Below are positions 25,756 to 38,800 of a DNA stretch of 64,000 nucleotides, in pieces. This DNA is from Cardiocondyla obscurior (taxonomy: Eukaryota; Arthropoda; Insecta; Hymenoptera; Formicidae), in contig NC_091873.1 in NCBI RefSeq assembly GCF_019399895.1, forward strand, positions 1,992,001-2,056,000, given 5' to 3'. Position numbers and translations under genes: made by a program. The notes beneath the pieces were generated by a model. The model ran no database searches. It saw only the letters and a list, made by a program, of their open reading frames with translations, and had not been told where the DNA came from. The first letter of the stretch is position 1. Each line of letters begins with the position of its first letter.

Positions 25756-25769
25756 GTTGCCAAGGCAAC
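25756..25769. promoter_or_regulatory. RFX X-box-like site, second of a pair
   Basis: GTTGCCAAGGCAAC has both X-box half sites intact with AA in the centre. Its position beside the site at 25721 makes random occurrence of the pair unlikely. Confidence 0.5.
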
Positions 25770-28009
25770 GTTCTCCTTCGTCTTCTCACCCTCTCCTCTC
25801 CCGCGGAGAGATTCAATTCGAGAGAGCGAGAACGATTCCAAAGGAAGGGAGAAAGGGTGCCGGTTCTTGCGAGGCAAGGAGACGAGAAAGGAGGAGCCCT
25901 AAAGCAGAGGAGGGAAAAAAGATGGTGCGCTTTCTGGTGATTATATTTGATGGCGCGAGCGAGGACGTGCCAAATGAGAATTTGACCTTGATTAAAGACG
26001 AGCTCTCTCTCTTTCTCTCTCACATATATCTCTCCTCGCCCCGTTCAGTTTCTCATATCGGCGATAAAACGATACAGAGTGCCATTATGGCAATCCGCGT
26101 TAAGCGACATTAAAAGAAATTTGTCAAGCAAATCAATTTGCAATGAAGATTAGAAGAACGAAATTACAAATCGATAAGAAACACAATATAATGATCGTAA
26201 TGAGAAATTATTATTCTAAAATTTATTCCAATAAATTTCATCAAATTAAATATAAATTAAACATGATAGAAATTAAAAAATTTTTTGACTGTTTCTCTAC
26301 GATTTCAACTGTTGAGGATTGTAACTCTTTTGAAATTATGAATACTTGATGGCTCAAACTCACATCGATTCAAGTTGTGCCGCTGGTTGTGGTACTCGCT
26401 ATGACTTAATGGCGACGGCTTTGGTATTCGCGGTCGAACCGGGTGAAGAACTTATTCATAAGATTATTCTCCATTTTCGTCATGGCGCTCTCGCTCTCTT
26501 GTATGTGTCGTTATTTAAGTTTTATATTAAAGCACGGCGGCGCGCGCGCCCGCGTCGATCCTTCGGGTGTTTGATGTATGACCCGCGCGTGTTCTGGTTC
26601 CCTCAAGATGCACCTAAACGTGAGATATCGTGCTCGATCAATTTTTCATGGCTTCACTTCACCCCTTTCAACTTCCTCCCTCCGTCCTTCTTTTAACACG
26701 ATCGACCTCGTGGTTTCTCATTGGCAATCGATAAGTAATTTAATTACTCGCATGTTGAAAAATATATTCTTAAACGTTAATCACGTTCTACAATTTTAGA
26801 CAGGTAATTCGAATATTAGACAAATTAATCATTGTTACGAAAAATATTTTCTGTACTAATATATTAATATTGCGTTACATAAATTTTATTTGTATAAAAA
26901 GAAAACCGCACGATTATCTCGGGAGATTTCTCGCGGAATAAAAATTAAATAAAATGAAATAAACTTACGATGAACGTGGATCAATTTGACGAACATATTT
27001 GAAATAATATACTTATATCAATGTTAGTATGATAAAAGATTTCGGTGCTGCATATTCCTTAATCGATTAGAACAAAGTTGCTGAAATTAGAAAGCTGCTG
27101 AAATTTCATTTGGATATAAAACAATGAACGCTGAAGTATTGTCTTTTATTAGTGTTACTCTGGCAACAATATCCAGAGATGATAGATGAGTGCTGGACGA
27201 GGTTCTCGTCGACGAACAGGGTAGGAGAGGGCGGGAGGAGGGGGAGGAGGGCAAATCGCGTGCTAAATAACTTCGCTAACAAGCTGCCGCCGTCACTGTG
27301 CAAAAAAAGATTACGTAAGCGGTAATGGCCGCCGGCTCCTCCTAAATTCGAGAACGAAGTGTTCCGGTCGGGCGCGCAATCCGAGAAAGGGGGCTGAACG
27401 GGTGAGCAAGCGCGCGCGGCACTTCCGGGGCGGAGGAGGAGGTGAGGGCGGTAGGGGTTAATTTTAATTTCCCAATTTTTCCCACGCTGACCTGGCGTAG
27501 GTAATTTCCTCCCCAGCAGAGAATAGATGTAATTACTTAACGCCTCCGAGCTCCTTTTATTAAAAGAGGATCGCGCCCTCGGGGGTTGGAGGGGCGGAAG
27601 GAGCCCCCGAAGTGGGGGTTGTCGCGCGAGTGGTGGCGCGTGATCACGGAGAGGGTGTTCTTTTGCTCGCGAGCTCGCTCGTCCACTTGAGACCCGTGGA
27701 GAATTTCCTATTTCATTAATTTTATCAATAAGATATCTCATGTAAAATATCATCCACGACATCCGAGACTGAGAGCTCGACGTTTTGTTAAAAAATTTAT
27801 TAACAAGCGATATTAATTGATAAACGTAAATTAAACCAGCTAGATTTTTATTGTATGCTCGTTGTACATCGTGTATTAATATATTGAACGTGATACTTAA
27901 ATTTAACTCGTCAAGCTTAAGTTATCGTGTTTGGAAGAAGAAAAAAAAATGACTTTTATTTGAAAAAAGAAAGTGGACAAAGGCGAAACAACAATGCTAC
28001 GCAATAAAC

Positions 28010-28690
28010 AACGGCAGACATCACTGATATATATTTTGCCTGTCTATTACGATGAATCCAACTCGGTTCGAATCCGAGTGTCTCGGCCGACGAGATCGGC
28101 AAGGGTATCTTGCAGCGGCTGTGGGAAGGGAGGAGCCATCTTGCGGCCTGTTTCAGGGCAGCCGCCAATTGATTCGCCCCCACCAACCGCTGCAGCAGGC
28201 GTCAATTCAATTCCAGGACGAAAAAAGCGTCCGGCGGGCGGCACCGTTCATATAATTCTCGCACTCGCATTGGACCAGCATTCCATATCACCCACGAGTT
28301 TGCCGTGGAATCGACCAATCCAGCGCTGCTGGGCGGTTCCTGAAACCAGTTTCAGCTTTGTAGACAGAGGGGAGTCGTTGACTTGAGTCACTGGGCAGAT
28401 AGTATTGTGCCGTTGGCTCATGCCGTAGTGGTCTTAACACCAGCAGGTCCTTGCTACCAAAGAAATCACGGAGACCCGCCTGTCACGCGCATGTACTCGA
28501 CAGCCGCGAGGACCCGGAAGTTTCCTCGGTGATACGTCGTGGCCGAGAAAGTGTCGCAAATGTATGAAATTTTGTGATTTGGTCCCAACGTGCACGGAAT
28601 ACTGGAGTACACCGCAAAGAAATCGTTCCCGTAAGTCGTGAGACGGTCAGTAACGTTAAAAATCAAAGACTCTATGCTGGGTTAAAAAAG
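28010..28690 (+). promoter_or_regulatory. Candidate unc-4 promoter-proximal region
   Basis: This balanced-composition block lies 0.8-1.5 kb before the unc-4 start, flanked by AT-rich DNA. It packs several recognisable motifs: YY1/Pho-like GCCATCTTG (28135-28143), a Su(H)-like TGTGGGAA (28120-28127), CCAAT boxes in both orientations (CATTGG near 28268 and CCAAT near 28315), a perfect inverted repeat CTGAAACCAGTTTCAG (28340-28355), an AP-1-type TGAGTCA (28384-28390) and TCAGT near 28646 as a possible insect initiator. A + strand frame covering 27973-28386 lacks an ATG-initiated domain and is not believed to be coding. Promoter function is inference. Confidence 0.35.
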
Positions 28691-29289
28691 AAAAAAAAAA
28701 ACATTGTTTTCATCGAAGATTATTGATCCTCAATCAGCAAACTTGGCAAGTGAAAGTTTCTACACATTTGTACGTGATGAAATCATTGCTCAGAATTGTC
28801 AGTCGCAAATGTATGGTCGATATATTGTAATTTAATTTGTGATACTGATTGAATTTAATTTAATAAATTAATTGAATTGAATTTAATAAAAAAAAAGATT
28901 CTCTAGAAGCTGTAGAAACATCGTTAAGCTAGCCGTCGGCTGATAGAATTTTATTAGTCATTTGTTGGACAGGCAACTTATTATAGTGCATAATAATTTA
29001 AAAAATAAAATAATAAATTTAAAAAAAAATGTGAATTATTGTTATTGCCATTTAAGACTGTAAAATTGATCTGTAGATCTTCAAGTGTCCAAAACGTCAA
29101 TAATTAAGAGGCAACAAGACTCGGATGATTTAAATTTTTTGTATAATTACCGCTTTTTAAAAAGAGCATCAAGATGAGTCCAGGCAATGATCTGAAAGAC
29201 TTAGAATGGAAGACACAAAAAAAACACCGCGATCAAAATTATCGTAAGTGACTTTACGATCGTCGCAAAAGTGACTTATAGACTGTATT

Positions 29290-29525
29290 TAGTGACCATG
29301 CTCTGAAGAGCTTGAAATGAAAGGCGCAGACACGCGTTAACCAGAAGCACCGAACGTCCGTCGAATATTTTCCAGCCTTTTGTCTTCTCGACAAACACAT
29401 GAATCCAGTGTACCAGTGATCGAGTGACTTTTCCTCCAGTAGTGATTGAGCCTCGCCGGGGATTGATGCAAGCGGACTGATCGCTCTCCGCGGGAGAGAC
29501 AAACTCCGGCGAGTTGGTACCGAAG
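29290..29525 (+). promoter_or_regulatory. Probable unc-4 5' leader with four tiny uORFs
   Basis: Four short ATG-initiated frames precede the unc-4 start: 29298-29306 (2 codons), 29317-29340 (7 codons), 29399-29419 (6 codons) and 29466-29480 (4 codons, in frame with unc-4 and ended by the TGA that defines its start). A possible 3' splice site (TTTTCCTCCAG, ending 29439) also lies here, so the leader may be spliced. The transcription start is not determined. If transcription starts downstream of 29480, none of these uORFs exists. Confidence 0.4.
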
Positions 29526-29898
29526 ATGGTCCTGGAGCCCGGAGGCGGTCTGTCCTTTCCGTTGCCACCCGGCAGCGGCTCCAGTGCCTCCGGAGGATCC
29601 TTGCTAGCCCCGACGAGGCTGTTCCAGAGAACGACGCCCGTGTTTCCGTTCCACCTAGCAGGATGGCCGCCGCATCATCCGGTTTTAAATCAGGTGCAGA
29701 GCCAGGTCCAGCAGAGTATGCAGGCTCAACACCAGGCCGCTGCCGCGGCGGTCAGATTCCTCAGTCATCATCATCCGCATCACCCGCACCCGACGTTGAG
29801 CAATCACTCCCTGGTACCGGCGATCACCGGTCACCATCCCAGCGTGCATCATCTGCATCACACTGCTGATCACGGCGAAGAAGAGGATGAGAAAAAAG
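29526..29898 (+). CDS. unc-4: unc-4 coding exon 1 (N-terminal region)
   Basis: The exon encodes residues 1-124 plus the first base of codon 125. The ATG context is GAAGATGG, with A at -3 and G at +4, and an in-frame stop lies 48 nt upstream. The product is low-complexity: Gly/Ser/Pro at the start, a Gln-rich patch near 55-70, Ala5, then His clusters and an acidic end (HGEEEDEKK). The reading frame runs to a TAA at 29904, so a splice must occur before it. The end at 29898 is set by phase: exon 2 needs one base from this exon. The junction there reads AAG followed by GCGAGT, a GC-type donor. A GT donor at 29903 also exists but leaves two bases and would put the homeodomain out of frame. Confidence 0.85.
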
Positions 29899-32800
29899 GC
29901 GAGTAAAAATCTGACAGTTTATACGTTTAAAAGAGGCTTGAAATTAATATCATGCGACATTCAGCGTAATTTCTATTTAAAAAAAAAATATATATTTGAG
30001 TTGCAGTTACTTAAAAAAAAAAAAAATACATTATTCTCTCTTTATATTTTTTTTTACAAATTACAAGCATGTTAAAAAAATAATTCTAACCCCTTACACA
30101 TTTTTTTTAATCGAAATCGATTCTATTGTCGTAAAGAATTAACGTAATATTTTTTTTATCGCATTTTTTCCTCTTCGAAAATTTATAATAGTGTATCAAG
30201 TTTGCGTTCACGATATTAATAGGCGATGCTTCCTTAAATGCGTAATCTAGTTTAGAATAATTCTCTGCGATCGATCTTTGAAGTGCATTGATGGTGGCAG
30301 CGTTTCCGAAATGACTTTTGAAAAACGGTCTTCTGGGAGTGGCGTAACGCGGTCAATCATAAGATCGTTCCTGACGAACCCCTGGGATCGCTTACGACGT
30401 TAGTCCCTATATCCCCTTTTCCCGCCCTTCTCAGCGAGCTCCCGTCTGAAATCGTGTTTCGTGCGCGAGAACGTCCGCGGTGCCGAGGGTGGAAATCTGT
30501 TTTTTACGTGATCCCATTCACGTCCCTAACACTTGTTTATGCTTCGAAGGGAGCGCCACTTAATTCGCCTGCCTCTGGCTTTCGATTGTTTCCGCCGCCG
30601 TGAATTTATCGCGCGCTACCGCGAATTTGCGTGAACCGCCGCCGGTCCTTTGACGAACGAAGGCGGCAGATTGGCGCGAGGTATCGGTATAATTAAAACG
30701 GCATTCGTGTCGAACGCGCTTACTTTTTCATAACTCGCCGGTCCTCGCTAATGCCACTTGTAAAATATATACATTTGAGAAAAGCCGTTATTTTATTGTA
30801 GATTATTCATGTGTGGTGCCTTTATAAAAAGATTTAGATGCAGAAATATTTGAGGTGTACGATACTTTTTTTATACTTGTATATTTCGCGCGATTTCCTT
30901 ATCAATGCGAGTTACGTCATTTGTCTGGACGAGAACAATTCGGCCGATTGTCAGACCGCGGTTTTTCTTTTGTGATTTCATAGCTTTTCTCTCATGCCGC
31001 GTCGGATAACACACTCGGCGGTTTTGTCGGTCCCGCGAAAGTACGCGGCGGTCAGATTCGTTATAATTGCATAATGATTTCTACGTCGAGGAGAAGCGCT
31101 TCGTTCATGAACGTCAGCCGTGCACGCGAGCGTGTATCAGATCGACCCGACGGTTATTTCGGGATTTATGAAACCCTCCCGTCCCCTCTCGCCATGATAA
31201 ATAGTTTTATTGGCGACGGCAGAAACGCGCGCGTAATTGCGAGTCTGCTCTCTGATCGAACATCGTCCTTTATAGCATCGCGTCGAACCGAGTTTATTTT
31301 CGCGTTTAATGCCTTTCCTTTATGTCTAACCGAACCAGATTCGCGCAACGATCCCATGATCGTTTGTATATTTTTCCTGCCGCGGAAAATCATTATTGGC
31401 GTTAAAAAGATTTAGGAAATCATGCACTGCGTTCGACAAAAAGAAAACAGAAGAAAAAAAAAATAAGAGACGTCCAGTATTCTAATTTTTTTTTTTTTTT
31501 TAAATAAATTCTCTTTATTATTAAATTATTATTTAATAAAAATGTTTATACACATATAAATTATTTGCTAAAAATTAAAAATTATCGATCCAATATAAGG
31601 TACTTAGAATAAGAATTCATAATTTTAAAGAAATTATCTTATAAATCCAAAATCGTGTTTGTCAGCGGCTAAGCTTCCGATTAGTTCACCCGCTAGAACT
31701 TTTGCACAAATTTCTGAAATATCTGTGGCCGTTTCGGAGACTTTCAAGAACTTTCGAGTACTTGAGAGATTTTTTTTTCTCTTTCTCCCTTTCTCTCTCT
31801 CTTTCTCTCTCTCAGCTTTAGAATAAATTCGCGTCTTTAAAATGGGAGAATTGGGTCGAGCGTCAAATTGACTCGCCGCGCGAAACCACATCGTTCGCTA
31901 TGCTCCATTTCGCAATCGCGTTTATTACGTTCCCGGATAAGTAATTACATCAATTCCTAATGAAAAAATTCGCGATTTTATCCCGATCGATGTCGTCGAG
32001 AGATAGGCCGCTTGTGCTAGGGATTGCAGATCTCCCCTTTTTTTTTTCTCTCTCTCTTTCTGCGTCTCCCTAACTCCGCGAAATTCCCGTTTGCATAATT
32101 AGCTTGGCGGCGTCGGCGGTGGAATGCTCGCGAGTGATTCGCGTGCGTGCGTGCGTGCGCCTCTACGCGCGATCGTTAAACTTTTTCGACGTTAGCGCGA
32201 TCGTTAGACCGGGAGCGCAAAACGTCGCCGCGAAATTACGTCCCGTCGGCTGCCAACAAAGCCGCCGTATGCCGCGACGATCCCGTCGTCGTGAATTAAG
32301 ATTCAGACGCGAAACGAGTGGATTAAAACATGTCATTTCACGTGTTAATCTGACGCTATCGATGTCGAGTCGGCGGAATGCAAAGCGAAAACTAAAGGGC
32401 GGTTGTTTTACAGATTTTATAGATCTCACTCGAACGTTAGATAATTTCGACCTTTTCTTCTTTTTTTTTTTTTTTTATTTACGCGTACTTTGGCAAATTA
32501 GCTTTTCCTCTTGCAAAAAATATTGAGACGAGAGTATTTCGTGTAGAAAACCGATGGTAAAAATTTATGAAACCGAGCGCCAAATTATTAATCCCAATTA
32601 AACATCTTGCGCAAATTGGAGTTAAAATAAACTTTACGAGTTACGCGCAACTGCTTAAATAAGCCTCCTTGTCTTCCCCGACATTCATTTGCTTCTCTTG
32701 AATTTTTGTTAATCAATTGGCTTATGTAATTTTCCCGATAAACCTTATCGCGTCTTACAAATGCCGTTCATTTCTCATCCCGCGTTTATATCTGCACGTT

Positions 32801-35800
32801 CGCGGATTTCCAGCTCGAGCGGACTCGCCCGATCTAATAAGTTCGCGCCTGCGGTCGATCTTATTTTTTTTATTTCGTCTCAACCTGTTCCGAATTAAGA
32901 TCCAATCAGCGACAGGCGGTGAACGTGCATGAGCATTGAACTTTGCGCGGCGTTTCAATACCCGCTTAATGACCTTTCGAAGTGCCTCGTAGAACAATGA
33001 CTTTCGTATCACGCGTGATATTTGAGAGACATAAATTTACGGTGATATTTTTGTTCCGTTCTGCCTCCGTTATCAAGCCTCTGCATCTGTATACGTGCAT
33101 CTAGCAATCGCCCGTAGATCATATCGCGGGAGGACGCGGCTGTGAAATAGATAAACCCACCTCGCGGACGCGTCAAACCGCGGCAAAAAGGTAGTTATAC
33201 ATAAACATTAGTCATATCGGTAATTCCTTGATTGCGATCTCCAGAGGCGCGAAGTACTCGTGAATCGTGATTCATGTCGCGCCGGTGATATTAGGCCTGG
33301 AATTATTGTGTTTTAATTGGCGACTCTGGTGCGCCGAGCGTCGCACGCCGGCGCGTCGTAACAGGTGTTCGAATTGTGTTTTCCGCCTGCGATACGACGC
33401 CTCCTTGAAACGCGGCTTTTCGCACCTTGGCCAGTTTCAGCTGTAGACTAGGTACCGAGATTAAATTAACAGAAGCACTTTGCACACGGCTCAAGACGCG
33501 GCTTGTCTATCGTGTCGAAATTAAATGTTTTTCCGCTGAGAAAAAAAAAAAAAAAGAACAGACGCATACCTGCGAGCGTTTGTCGGCTTGCATCACGTTC
33601 GATGATGACGTTAAGGTAATTTCGTTCCCTCGAATTGGACGATTAAAATTCTTGCCGGGGTTTGTTTCCCTTCTGGAAAAGAAATCGTTTGCGAGGCGAC
33701 GGATCCGCGGCTCTTACTCGCCCACTCGAGAGTCGTAAGCTACCCCCGTGATTATAACGAGCAAAATAACAGTGTCCGTCATAGAAAAAAATGCGAGGGC
33801 AACGCGGCATGGGGATACAGGTGAAACGAGTCGGGGCTTCTTGGGTAAGCGGTCGCGTTATCGTGGCATCCTGTCATTATTTTACGATTAGACGAAGAGG
33901 GAGGACATTAGGGCGGTTGACAAAAAAGTGCAGCGCACTCTACAAAGACAAAGGGGAAGCGGGAAGAAAAGGGAACGGCGCGGAGAGAAAGTCCGTGCAA
34001 GACTCACAAAAATAGTTCGCGCGCGTCGAAGGATCGGAACGAGACGGAAATCGAGGGAACGGACTTGAAAACGCGTCGCTGGGTGCCGAGGAGGAAGTCG
34101 CAGCCGCAATTTTGAGCGTGATTGAAAGCAATGAAACGTCATTTTCTGCAGATGCGAGTTCTAATTAGACATTGGCGCGCTTTATTTCACAATAGATTGT
34201 AAATGGACTGAGATATAAAATCGAAGTTTCCGGTGATTCGCCTTATTGACGCGAGCTTCGCTTCAGCATCCGGCGCTGAGTAGTGAAAGTTTAATTAGCC
34301 GAAGGACAAGGAAGTTTAAAGATGGTACTTTAACGTGCAAAATCTCTATTAAAAAAAAAAAATAAATAAATAATAAAATAATAAAAAAAATTTTTTTAAT
34401 TAAAAAGTAAAATAATTAAATAAAAATAAAAAATAAAAACAATTTGCAAGATGTTGAAAATGCGTAATAAAATCTTAACGTCGAGCTTCCGCAAACACGT
34501 CGTTTATTTATTAGTAACGAGACGAGACTTGACTTCGGACGTTCGCGTGTACAAGCATAATCATAAGGAACACAGGTCGCACGGTTAATATTGCAACCGC
34601 CGTCGAAACGATATATAGGCAGCCGCGTTTCGAATAGCAATTCCTAATTATGAAAAATGATACACATTTTATCGTTTTCTTACGCCCGTGTAAATTGCAG
34701 CGTTCAAACGATTTCAGCTACTGCGACAACGACGTGTATAATTTCGCGCTGGAGATACAGACGCGTGATTATAAAAATTGTTACCTATCGGAAATCTGTC
34801 GGAAACAGTTAAAACTTCGCGGTGTTACGCATATCGCGGGTGTGCCGGAGATATTGTCGATCATTGTTGCAATAACGACGCGATTTTATTTGAAACGCTG
34901 ACACGCGATTGAAAAAAATCGACCACGCGTGACGGAATACGAAATCCCGTCTTTGCAACGCAAACGCATCGTTACCAGGGTGTGCGATAATGATAATGGA
35001 TTTAATCAGCGTGGAATCACGCGCGCGTTTTGTCATCGGTTCACGTCGCGTGTTTGCTAATGCGATAATTCTGAAATCGCGGCGGAGAAAATTGAAACAA
35101 TCGCCACCGAGATAAACTCAAATTGCATTAGAAGATTCTACCGGCATGTAATAAAAATCACGCATTGTTGGAGTAATTGCTTATTAACTTTAAGAAATTT
35201 TTAGTCGAGAAAAAAAAAAGTCGTTTGCACAATTAAAAACAACAGACAGCCCTTTAAACGCATATATAGTTTTGTTAACGCATACAAAAATCTCTAGGTA
35301 ATTAAACTTGTGAATACAGCTATAATTTTCGTAGGAAGTTAAACGTTTTTTTTTTTTTTCTTTCTTTGCGTGAGAGGAAAATCAACGTTGCGTAGTAATT
35401 TTTTTCAGTAACTTCTACGTATTAACGAAAATGTCACTATGCGAAGAAATATCGCGGGAAGATGAGATCGCCGGGCTAAGAACTGCTCTCGGCGGACTTG
35501 CGAAGGTCGCGGATAAAGCTCGGCGCGGGATGCGGGAAAGCTCTCGGCCGCGGCGCGCACGCGGGATCGCGGAGAAAACAGCCAAGGCAGGCAAAACGCG
35601 CGCGCGGCTCCGGGTAATAACTTAATTTAAACTAAACTACAGTTTAATAATTCTCCCGGCCGGGTCGGCCGTAGAAGATGCGCCGGCAACCGGCAATTTC
35701 AGAGCCGCCGTTAACTGCCGGTCGTTAGTCCCTTTTCAAAACTCCTCTCTTTCTTCCCTTCCCGCGCGTCCCTTCTCTCGGCGGCCGAGTGCCGCCTCGT

Positions 35801-38800
35801 CTTCCCCGCGGCTCCCTTTGCCACCCTCCGTTCGCGCGCCCTTGCCCTCTGCGCTCCTCGCGCTCACCCTCGCGCGGCCCGAGCTACCAACGTTCGGTCA
35901 CGAGCTAATTTTCGAGCGTGCCTTGCGTGTCGTGAATATCGCCACGGGCCCTTAGAAATACTCGCGCGGCGCGGCGCGACCGGCAAATTGAATCGTCCTC
36001 GTCTTTCCGCCGCCGGGCACTACCGCGCCGAAAATACCGGATCCTGGCCGCGCGATTCCCCCGGTGCTCCCGCCGCTGACAGATTTCACGAAGGTTACGA
36101 AGAAACGTCCGGTGCTAATGCTTGGTAATAACGATACTTAATTTACGGCGGTAGACGAAAGGCCTTTTTCAAGTGCTTTATACGAAGTTAAGTTACAGGC
36201 AGGATTGTAATGTCGTTTAATAACGGCCGATAACAATTCATCGGGGAGTTAAACGCCTGCGCTTTGGGACCCTCATGATCCTCCTATCGCGCAATCTTTG
36301 GTATCGTCGATATACCACGAGGAATCACGCAATAAGCCAACTAGGCAAGCTAGGCGGCATTTACGAAGCGCCGTGTCTGCAAGATTTCTTATCGTTGGTT
36401 TTCTCTCCGCGAGCAGAAAGAGAGGGAGGGAGAGGGAGAGAGGGCCAGGAGGAGAGGAGAAGGAAATATTAATTAAATAGTTTGAGTTATGATGGAGAAT
36501 AGGTGGGGTGGTGATTGCATATAGTGGGAAGATATGGCTGACAGACTATAAATACGTCATATTTATATGCCCCGCTAATTGTCTTTGACGATAAGGATCT
36601 CTCTTTTATTACTTTCTGAGTTACTTCGCCAATTTCGCCTCCTGGCCCCGAACTTGCTTGCCTCGGTGTCTTAAAATGCGATCCCTTGTCCGCTGAGATT
36701 CTTGCTTGAGTCTTGCTTTGGGTGGGCACGGTTCTCACCTCGTAAATACACATAAACCGCTCTAGATAAATTTACGAAGGGGTACGAGCGATTATTTTAA
36801 ACAAGCGAAATCATATAACGCTCTGAAGAGCCCCGCGATATCGAGCAATCTGATAAAGACTTCGAACATGTCGATTAATCTTCATCTTTTTTACCGAAGT
36901 ATATTCTACGTTATTTTCCTTGCGAAAAGAAAAAAATTATTTAATTAAAAAAAAAATTAGGTGATTTAAAAGATTCTTTCAAATCTCCAAAATGTCTACG
37001 TCGCAGGAACGGATTGTTCGCCGCAAATTAAGACGTTCTCGCGCGATCGTGAATAATTACGAGGAAAGGGGAACGTTTATCAGCTGGCGAGCGGATTTTT
37101 CAACGTGGCGACCCGCCGCGAAAAGAAAGAAAAAAAATGGAAGAAAAAAAAAAACAGTGAACGAACGTCGGCGAACGCGATGTATCGACGATATATCTCA
37201 TCTGGAATTATTTCAAATAAATTATCTCGTCCGCCGCGCGTCGGACCGTAGTGCTCCTCCGTTTCTCAGCGATCCCGTTCTTCCTCGGAATTAACCCTTC
37301 CCGCGATCCTGCTTGGCCCTTAATGTCTTCGCTCAGGGAACATAAACGGCTGGATGATTTGTGAAGCGAAACGCCGGTGCAGTAGAGAACGGTAGCTAAA
37401 CAGCGCGATGTAACACAAATTTGCTTACGTTGATCGTTAAATGCTTCTTGCGTAATTTACTGATGCCGATGGCGTAGAATCGACTGTATTCCCGATATGC
37501 AGGCAAATACTAAGTATACTTCGATGCAGCTCTAAAACTATTTGTTACAATTTTCTGGCATATTTACTTGTCAAATAGACATGTTTCTATCTTTATGTAT
37601 TTAAATAGAAAGATGAATACGGATATATGATTACTTGCTAAGTAAATTTATCATAAAGTTGAAACAATCGAGCTCTAGTCTGCTGAAGAGCAGCATTTCT
37701 CTCTAATTATGAAAAAATATCAAGAGAGGTGGCTCGTTATTTGCAGTATGAAACTTTTGCCGCCTATCGGCGATCTCATCATGAGAGAATTAAATCACAT
37801 TTAAATTAATAGAATAATTAATATAAATTGAAAAGCGACAGAATTTAAACAAAAAATGAGATAGCCTTCGAACTAGTTCAACGCATATGCCCGCATACAA
37901 ATAAGATCAAGTGAAATCGATCGCGAGTAAGCTCTCGCGAAATAATTCACGTGCTAAAGTCTCTTATCTCGAATTCTCGGGATGTTTTCTTTCGCGGTTT
38001 GATTTTGGTCGCGATCTCGGGAATCGGCAAACTTACGCCGCGCCATCCTCAATTAGGAAAATGGTGCGCGAGATTCGTAAAAAAAAATACCTTTTGGCAA
38101 TTTTGAATTTATCGCGAGGGCACGCCTACGTCCGCGTCGGATAATGCAGCCACGCGGTCGCCGTTTGCATTCGATTAATCGACGGTGCAGCGTAATAAAT
38201 CCGTGTTCTTACGACCGCGCGCTCACCCGGCGAGAATTAACATTTTCAGCAGCTCGCTACATTCTATTACGCCGCTACCGTCCGCCGTCGAAATTAACGG
38301 CGGCTCCTAACGCGTCGTAAGTGACAATCGAGGGTCCGAATAAGTCGCCTCGTCGCGTCGAAAGAATTTGCGGTCCGACCATCAGCCTTCAGCGCGCCCG
38401 TTTTCCCGGCGGAGTCTGCGCTCGAAACGATCCCGCCAACCAAGCTGGGAGAAATGTTTTTATTTCCGCTCGCATCGTTGGTTAGCGTTTCTGCAATTTG
38501 CGCTGGAATCGAGCCTGATAAAACGCGAACTTATCACGAACGATATAGTACACGAAGACGCACACGACGAAGATTAATTAGTAGATTAATGAGGTTTTTA
38601 ATTTATTTTGTGTATTATTATTAATTTACATATTTGCATATTTTTTAATAATAAGCACCATAACGCATAATATTATTTATATATTGATTTTGTTTTTAAT
38701 AACTTTGGTTATAATAGATTTATGAAAAATTATTATGCGTTGAAAAAACATCTTCGTATTTTTTTTTTAACTAAAAAAAAATAATAAAATAAAAGAAGTT

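Larger units (their letters stand above)
18774..28009. other. Region upstream of unc-4, no supported coding gene
   Basis: Apart from the listed sites it contains a 25-nt T run (19605-19629), a CA/CG-rich tract (about 20370-20403), several CpG-rich segments and AT-rich DNA at 26.1-26.3 and 26.8-27.1 kb. The longest frame in the whole window (minus strand, 27106-27762, 218 codons) is here. It is Pro/Arg/Ser-rich, has no domain and overlaps a GC-rich patch, so I do not call it a gene. Confidence 0.5.

Noticed and set aside
27106..27762. 218-codon minus-strand frame as a protein gene
   Set aside because: No domain, Pro/Arg/Ser-rich chance composition, GC-rich patch, no splice or start support. 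Kept only as a low-interest observation.
28060..28080. tRNA-like T-arm (CTCGG TTCGAAT CCGAG)
   Set aside because: The stem and loop match a TPsiC arm and B box, but no A box, acceptor stem or anticodon arm is found at the expected distance.
29903..29908. GT donor (GTAAAA) as the end of unc-4 exon 1
   Set aside because: It leaves two bases, giving the wrong phase for the homeodomain exon, and it lacks G at +5. The GC donor four bases upstream fits both phase and consensus.
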